Below, piece by piece: positions 6,623-10,084 of a DNA stretch of 10,084 bases. The stretch comes from an uncultured Sutterella sp. (GTDB taxonomy: Bacteria > Pseudomonadota > Gammaproteobacteria > Burkholderiales > Burkholderiaceae_F): assembly GCA_905206345.1 (NCBI GenBank), contig CAJLGW010000067.1, forward strand, positions 1 to 10,084. Reading direction: 5' to 3'. Both the position numbers and the translations under genes were made by a program. Numbering within the stretch: the first letter of the stretch is position 1; each line of letters opens with the position of its first letter. The notes below the pieces were generated by a model. That model was not told where the DNA came from. It searched no databases and saw nothing but the letters and a program-made list of their open reading frames with translations.

Positions 6623-8047
6623 TTATCGACGATCCACCAAAAGACCTTCAAAAAACACAGATGATAACCCCTTAAGAGGTTGTTCACTTAAACGCACGCC
6701 CATCGGGGCCAAACGATGCTTAAACTGGGAGCGTTTCACTAATCGTACCACTTGTTGGGCAAGGTCAGATCCCCAACGCTTGCGAAGTTTGGCTCCAGCG
6801 ACTTTTTCTTCAATCATTTGATGCAAGATGGCATCGAGTACGTCATAGGACGGCAAAGAATCCTGGTCGGTTTGATTATCTCGCAATTCTGCTGACGGAG
6901 CCTTTGTCAAAATATTTGAAGGAATCGTCTCGAGCAAGAAGTCCACCGCTTCACACATAGTATAAAGGTCACTCTTATAGACGTCAGACAACAGTGCCAA
7001 ACCTCCGACCATATCACCGTAGAGCGTGCAGTAACCCACGGCCAACTCGCTCTTATTACCCGTATTTAACACGAGGGAACCGTCGGCATTGCTGAGTGCC
7101 ATCAGATATACCCCACGAATACGTGCTTGGAGGTTTTCTTTCATTAACCCCGTATCAAGCCCATAGGGAAGCTGATCATTGACAGTACTCTCTAAAAGTT
7201 TAAAAGCAGGCATGATGTCAATCATGCGTAAATGCAACCCTAAGTTCGCACAAAGCTCTCGTGCGTCTTTAAAACTGGCTTCACTCGTGTAGCAAGAAGG
7301 AAGAGCAAAGACGTTGACTCGATCGCTACCTAAAACGCTGACCGCCACCGCTGCGACAATGGCAGAATCTAAGCCACCGGATAAGCCAATAGTGACCTTT
7401 GAAAAACCACAACGGTTTAAGTATTCACGAAGTGCCACACGCATGCCTTCATAACGAATATGGTGGTCACTTAAAAGCGCTGCACCACCTTCGTCCAATG
7501 AGATAATCTTGTCGCTAGCCAAGTGTGTTGAGCGCGTTCGACCGTTGCGAACCACTTTGCATTGACCAATATAGACACGGCCATCGTCGGTAAAGGCTTG
7601 CCCGTCAATCAAGACATACGAAGAAGGCAAGTCGGGCTTAAAAGCTTCTCCAACACAGGCCGTCCGAAAGATTAAATCGTAAGGTTCGCTCGCAAGCGGT
7701 TGACGAACGATAAAACCGCCTTCAAAACTTTCAAAGGGCAAAACTTCTGCTACGTCATCAACGATTTTGTAGACGTCATAACCGTCCATGCGTCTAACGG
7801 GCAAAATGACCGAGATGCCGGAGCGTTTCAAACCGCTCATTAATCGGTTCAGAGCCCCTTGCATTTTCTCCCAATGTGCATCACGCACATCTCGCGGCTC
7901 TTCAATCATTCCATTCATGAACTGCGCGGGTAAAACCAACACATCACCTTTGGCATATTGGCGCGAGCGAACACCCGCCACCAACGAACGACAATTGTGA
8001 TCGGGATCGAACAGGCGATAACTTTGAGAGCAAATATAAACGGTCAT
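6623..8047 (-). CDS. nadE: NAD+ synthetase with degenerate N-terminal amidotransferase domain
   Basis: The enzyme makes NAD+ from nicotinic acid adenine dinucleotide, ATP and an ammonia source, releasing AMP and pyrophosphate. From the ATG at 8047 it has 474 residues. The synthetase domain (about 195-474) is well kept. It has the P-loop SGGLDS at 223-228, then LNTGNKSELAVGYCTLYGDMVGG and KAPSAELRDNQTDQDSLPSYD. The N-terminal domain (1-190) aligns with the nitrilase-type glutaminase of long NadE proteins but is about 75 residues shorter. The expected PEL motif reads PAQ at 40-42, so the catalytic Glu is Ala. No YRK-type lysine motif is seen. The ICED cysteine motif is not recognisable (IFRTACVGE). 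It may therefore use free ammonia, or glutaminase activity from elsewhere. A TTG at 8065 could add six residues. The ribosome site is poor for both starts. It is followed by glnB after 9 bp. Confidence 0.93.
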   Translation of the reverse strand: MTVYICSQSYRLFDPDHNCRSLVAGVRSRQYAKGDVLVLPAQFMNGMIEEPRDVRDAHWEKMQGALNRLMSGLKRSGISVILPVRRMDGYDVYKIVDDVAEVLPFESFEGGFIVRQPLASEPYDLIFRTACVGEAFKPDLPSSYVLIDGQAFTDDGRVYIGQCKVVRNGRTRSTHLASDKIISLDEGGAALLSDHHIRYEGMRVALREYLNRCGFSKVTIGLSGGLDSAIVAAVAVSVLGSDRVNVFALPSCYTSEASFKDARELCANLGLHLRMIDIMPAFKLLESTVNDQLPYGLDTGLMKENLQARIRGVYLMALSNADGSLVLNTGNKSELAVGYCTLYGDMVGGLALLSDVYKSDLYTMCEAVDFLLETIPSNILTKAPSAELRDNQTDQDSLPSYDVLDAILHQMIEEKVAGAKLRKRWGSDLAQQVVRLVKRSQFKHRLAPMGVRLSEQPLKGLSSVFFEGLLVDRR

Positions 8048-8083
8048 GAGAAATTCTCGATTCAATTAGAGCGTCTTGCTACG

Positions 8084-8121
8084 AAAATGGGCCGCAAGCC
8101 TACAAACTCACGACCCATTTT
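8084..8121 (-). terminator. Hairpin between ppaC and nadE, possible terminator
   Basis: Perfect 8-bp arms aaaatggg (8084-8091) and cccatttt (8114-8121) enclose a 22-nt loop, 18 bp after the ppaC stop codon. On either strand the stem ends in four T. The loop is long and no T run extends beyond the stem, so it may attenuate rather than fully stop ppaC transcription into nadE. Confidence 0.45.
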
Positions 8122-8139
8122 AAATGAACGGCTTAGAAA

Positions 8140-9075
8140 TTAACCGCGAAAGGCGGCTTCAAGAGCCGGAACCACTTGCTTCTTACGGCTCATGACGCCC
8201 GGCATCCAGATCATTTCGTTCATATCCAAGCAGCCCGGATCCATACCGAAACCGGCAAGAATACGGTTGCAGTCATCGGAAACCAATAAGAGTTCGCTGC
8301 CTTCCTTCATGATGTCCGTCAACAAGAGCATGGCCGTATGACGACCTTCTTCACCCTTAACGGCAGCCAATTCAGCCTTCAATTCTTCCTTGATGTCCTT
8401 AACTAAATCCAAAGAGATCAATTCCAATTGACCGACACCAACCTTGGCACCGTTCATGCTGAAGTCCTTAAAGTCACGGAAAATCAAGTCACGCATCGGA
8501 ACACCGGCCACGGCGCTCTTAGCGGTGAACAATTCCATGCCCAAAGCTTTGATGTCTTCAACACCGGCAATCGCTGCCAATTCAGCTGCCACCTTCTTAT
8601 CTTCTTCCGTGCACGTCGGGCTCTTGAAGATCACCGTGTCAGAAAGGATGGCGCAGAGCATGGCACCGGCGATGTTTGCCGGAATCTTGTGGCCCATGTA
8701 GTCATACATGCGCTTCAAAATCGTGTTCGTGCAGCCCACCGTCCAAATGATGCATTCGATCGGAGAAGAGCTCGTCACATCACCCAACTTATGATGATCA
8801 ACGATACCCTTGAGGTTGCATTGGTCGATATCAGCCGGAGCTTGAGCCTTGTCGGAGTAGTCCACCAAGTAAACATCCTTGCCAGCCACAGAGTCAATCA
8901 CTTCCGGAGCCGTCAAACCGAAACGATTCAAAATAAAAGCCGTTTCCGGAGAGGGCTTACCTTGAGCAACGGCCACCACATCCAAACCACGGCGCTGATA
9001 GAGATCAGCGCAAGCAATGGCGGAAATGATGCTATCGGAGTCAGGGTTCTTATGACCTAAAACATAAGCGGACAT
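8140..9075 (-). CDS. ppaC: Manganese-dependent inorganic pyrophosphatase, family II
   Basis: This cytoplasmic enzyme splits pyrophosphate into two phosphates, pulling biosynthetic reactions forward. The 311 residues match the usual family II length of about 305-310. The DHH-type metal-site motifs are all present: GHKNPDSDS at 7-15 (H8, D12, D14), DYSD at 72-75, DHH at 93-95 and SDT at 145-147. The C-terminal substrate-binding SRKKQ lies at 296-300. There are no CBS or DRTGG insertions, so this is the short, nucleotide-independent form. The start at 9075 is preceded by AAGGAA (plus 9086-9091). It lies between hemD (68 bp) and nadE (92 bp, with a hairpin). NadE in this cluster produces pyrophosphate. 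Many proteobacteria use the unrelated family I Ppa instead, so having this type is a lineage trait worth noting. Confidence 0.96.
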   Translation of the reverse strand: MSAYVLGHKNPDSDSIISAIACADLYQRRGLDVVAVAQGKPSPETAFILNRFGLTAPEVIDSVAGKDVYLVDYSDKAQAPADIDQCNLKGIVDHHKLGDVTSSSPIECIIWTVGCTNTILKRMYDYMGHKIPANIAGAMLCAILSDTVIFKSPTCTEEDKKVAAELAAIAGVEDIKALGMELFTAKSAVAGVPMRDLIFRDFKDFSMNGAKVGVGQLELISLDLVKDIKEELKAELAAVKGEEGRHTAMLLLTDIMKEGSELLLVSDDCNRILAGFGMDPGCLDMNEMIWMPGVMSRKKQVVPALEAAFRG

Positions 9076-9143
9076 GTTCTTCGTATTCCTTAATAAAAAA
9101 GATTCAAAACATACTAATTTTAACTTGTTTAAGAGTGCTTGCG
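9076..9143 (-). other. Short spacer between hemD and ppaC
   Basis: An A/T-rich 68-bp gap holding the ppaC ribosome site (AAGGAA). No terminator-like stem is seen, so read-through from hemD into ppaC is plausible. A TTAAAAT box could be a weak -10 element for ppaC, but its -35 partner is poor. Confidence 0.3.
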
Positions 9144-9926
9144 TTAAGCATCCATTTGCAAAAGATGTTCGACAGAACGCTCAACTTCATCATCACGAGT
9201 AGAAATCAATCCGACATTCTTAAAGCCTACTTCTTCAAGAAGGGCTTTAGCTCTCGGATGAATCGTTAAAACAAAAGAGCGTTGCAGCCATTCCCGAGCT
9301 CCGGCCACGCCTTTTACGGCATGCAAAAGCACGCCCACGGCATCAGTACTCGTCAAATAGATAATAGGAGCCGGTCCGTTGACCGCCTTTTGAAGTTCTA
9401 TCGTTTGATCGGTGTCGAGCTCCAACGGGGCACGTTGATAAGCCGGCAACACTTCAACGTCCGTGCCGTGCGAAATCAACTGTTCCTTTAACCATTCGCG
9501 ACCAACTTGACCACGGATGATGAGAACACGAGACGGAAAACCACGAAGCTTTAAAAGTTCAAAAAGTTTTTCCGAACCGGAATCCACCGTGTCGCCCTCG
9601 GGATATAAAACCTTGGTATCTTCACCCCAAGCCGCACGAATCACGCGAGCTGTACTTGAAGCTAAAGTGGCCAATTCGATGTTGGCGGGCCATCGGGAGA
9701 CGTAGACGGCGCTCGCAGCCACGGCAGTGGGACTTGCAAGCAGCACCATGTCAAAACTGGATAAATCAGTTAAACGAGCTTGAACGCGCTCTGGATCAGA
9801 CGGCGGCACAATCGTAAACGCAGGCCACTTCCACACACGGAAACCGTTTTTAATCAAACGATCACCAAGACGATCGTTTGCAGCACCAGGGCGCATCAAA
9901 ATAATTGGGCGTTGATATCGAATCAT
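9144..9926 (-). CDS. hemD: Uroporphyrinogen-III synthase
   Basis: This 260-residue enzyme closes and isomerises hydroxymethylbilane to uroporphyrinogen III in haem and sirohaem synthesis, in the cytoplasm. The family has low identity, but the two-domain pattern is visible. The first strand reads IILMRPGAANDRLGDRLIKNGF at about 8-29. LLASPTAVAAS (62-72) and a PEGD..DSEKLFELL-like segment follow. The second domain has VLIIRGQVGREWLKEQL at about 133-149 with ELPAY-like VLPAYQRAP, and IIYLTSTDAVGVLL. Length is normal for HemD. The start at 9926 has no clear ribosome site, but starting later would cut the first strand. The usual partner hemC is not seen within the 158 bp available upstream. It is the first visible gene of the hemD-ppaC-nadE-glnB row. 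Confidence in the family is good, given the weak conservation typical of HemD. Confidence 0.85.
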   Translation of the reverse strand: MIRYQRPIILMRPGAANDRLGDRLIKNGFRVWKWPAFTIVPPSDPERVQARLTDLSSFDMVLLASPTAVAASAVYVSRWPANIELATLASSTARVIRAAWGEDTKVLYPEGDTVDSGSEKLFELLKLRGFPSRVLIIRGQVGREWLKEQLISHGTDVEVLPAYQRAPLELDTDQTIELQKAVNGPAPIIYLTSTDAVGVLLHAVKGVAGAREWLQRSFVLTIHPRAKALLEEVGFKNVGLISTRDDEVERSVEHLLQMDA

Positions 9927-10084
9927 TGTGAAAACAATCAGTAAAGCGCCATAAAGTTGGCAATTAGGGTCTAGTTCTTAGAAGTTACACTCAAATTATC
10001 AAAATTTTTCTACTTTTTGCGAGTTAATTAAGGGGATTTCTAAAAATTCGTAATTCTGTTGATTTTATCGTCTAACGGTACTGC
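9927..10084. other. AT-rich region upstream of hemD, no gene seen
   Basis: No ORF with a start is visible. On the minus strand a TTTTGATAAT stretch (around plus 9995-10005) could serve as a -10 region for hemD, with no good -35. A 14-codon open frame from the right edge ends in TAG at 10040-10042 and could be the tail of an upstream minus-strand gene, but is too short to identify. Confidence 0.3.

Noticed and set aside
8048..8065. TTG start of nadE and the odd-centred palindrome GAGAAATTCTC before the ATG
   Set aside because: The ATG at 8047 begins directly at the first beta-strand of the domain. The palindrome is only 11 bp with a one-base centre and no second copy, so no operator is claimed.
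8428..9060. 210-codon plus-strand ORF opposite ppaC
   Set aside because: It is the mirror frame of a clearly conserved pyrophosphatase, has no family resemblance, and follows from the codon usage of the real gene.
10040..10084. Possible C-terminal tail of an upstream minus-strand gene
   Set aside because: Fourteen codons ending in TAG do not resemble HemC or any family I know, and such a short frame occurs by chance.

Overview
The window reads as a chromosomal stretch of a gut-type betaproteobacterium, most likely a member of the Sutterellaceae (Sutterella, Parasutterella or Turicimonas relatives). This is an inference. It rests on a PII protein of proteobacterial GlnB type, a nadE-glnB pair as often seen in Betaproteobacteria, a classical type Va autotransporter with an OmpA-like neighbour, and moderate-to-low GC. 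No rRNA, tRNA or CRISPR array is visible. Every convincing gene lies on the minus strand except one small transposase-like ORF.

Left half (1-4756), surface module. A large autotransporter (1480-4601, minus) is followed 17 bp later by a secreted protein with a von Willebrand A-like domain and a C-terminal OmpA peptidoglycan-binding domain (281-1462). The pair ends at a good intrinsic terminator. The autotransporter is split into two frames exactly at a run of nine G on the coding strand (plus-strand C run at 4164-4172). Nine G leads to a stop four codons later. Ten G would fuse the signal-peptide fragment to the passenger and barrel as one protein of about 1040 residues. This looks like a slipped-strand ON/OFF switch captured in the OFF state, and it is the most interesting object in the window.

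Middle (4620-6274), accessory patch. It holds a solitary HTH ORF like an IS3-family OrfA (4757-5017, plus), whose ribosome-binding site sits inside an inverted repeat. A convergent 329-residue protein of unknown function overlaps its end. The following intergenic region carries a 9-bp inverted repeat that may mark a structured leader.

Right half (6275-10084), housekeeping cluster. Four co-directed minus-strand genes occur in the order hemD (uroporphyrinogen-III synthase), ppaC (family II Mn-dependent pyrophosphatase), nadE (NAD+ synthetase) and glnB (PII). The nadE-glnB pair has a 9-bp gap and ends in an intrinsic terminator. NadE releases pyrophosphate, which PpaC hydrolyses. PII has been reported to control glutamine-dependent NAD synthetase in other proteobacteria. 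The NadE here has a shortened N-terminal nitrilase-like domain that appears to have lost catalytic residues, which makes that pairing notable.
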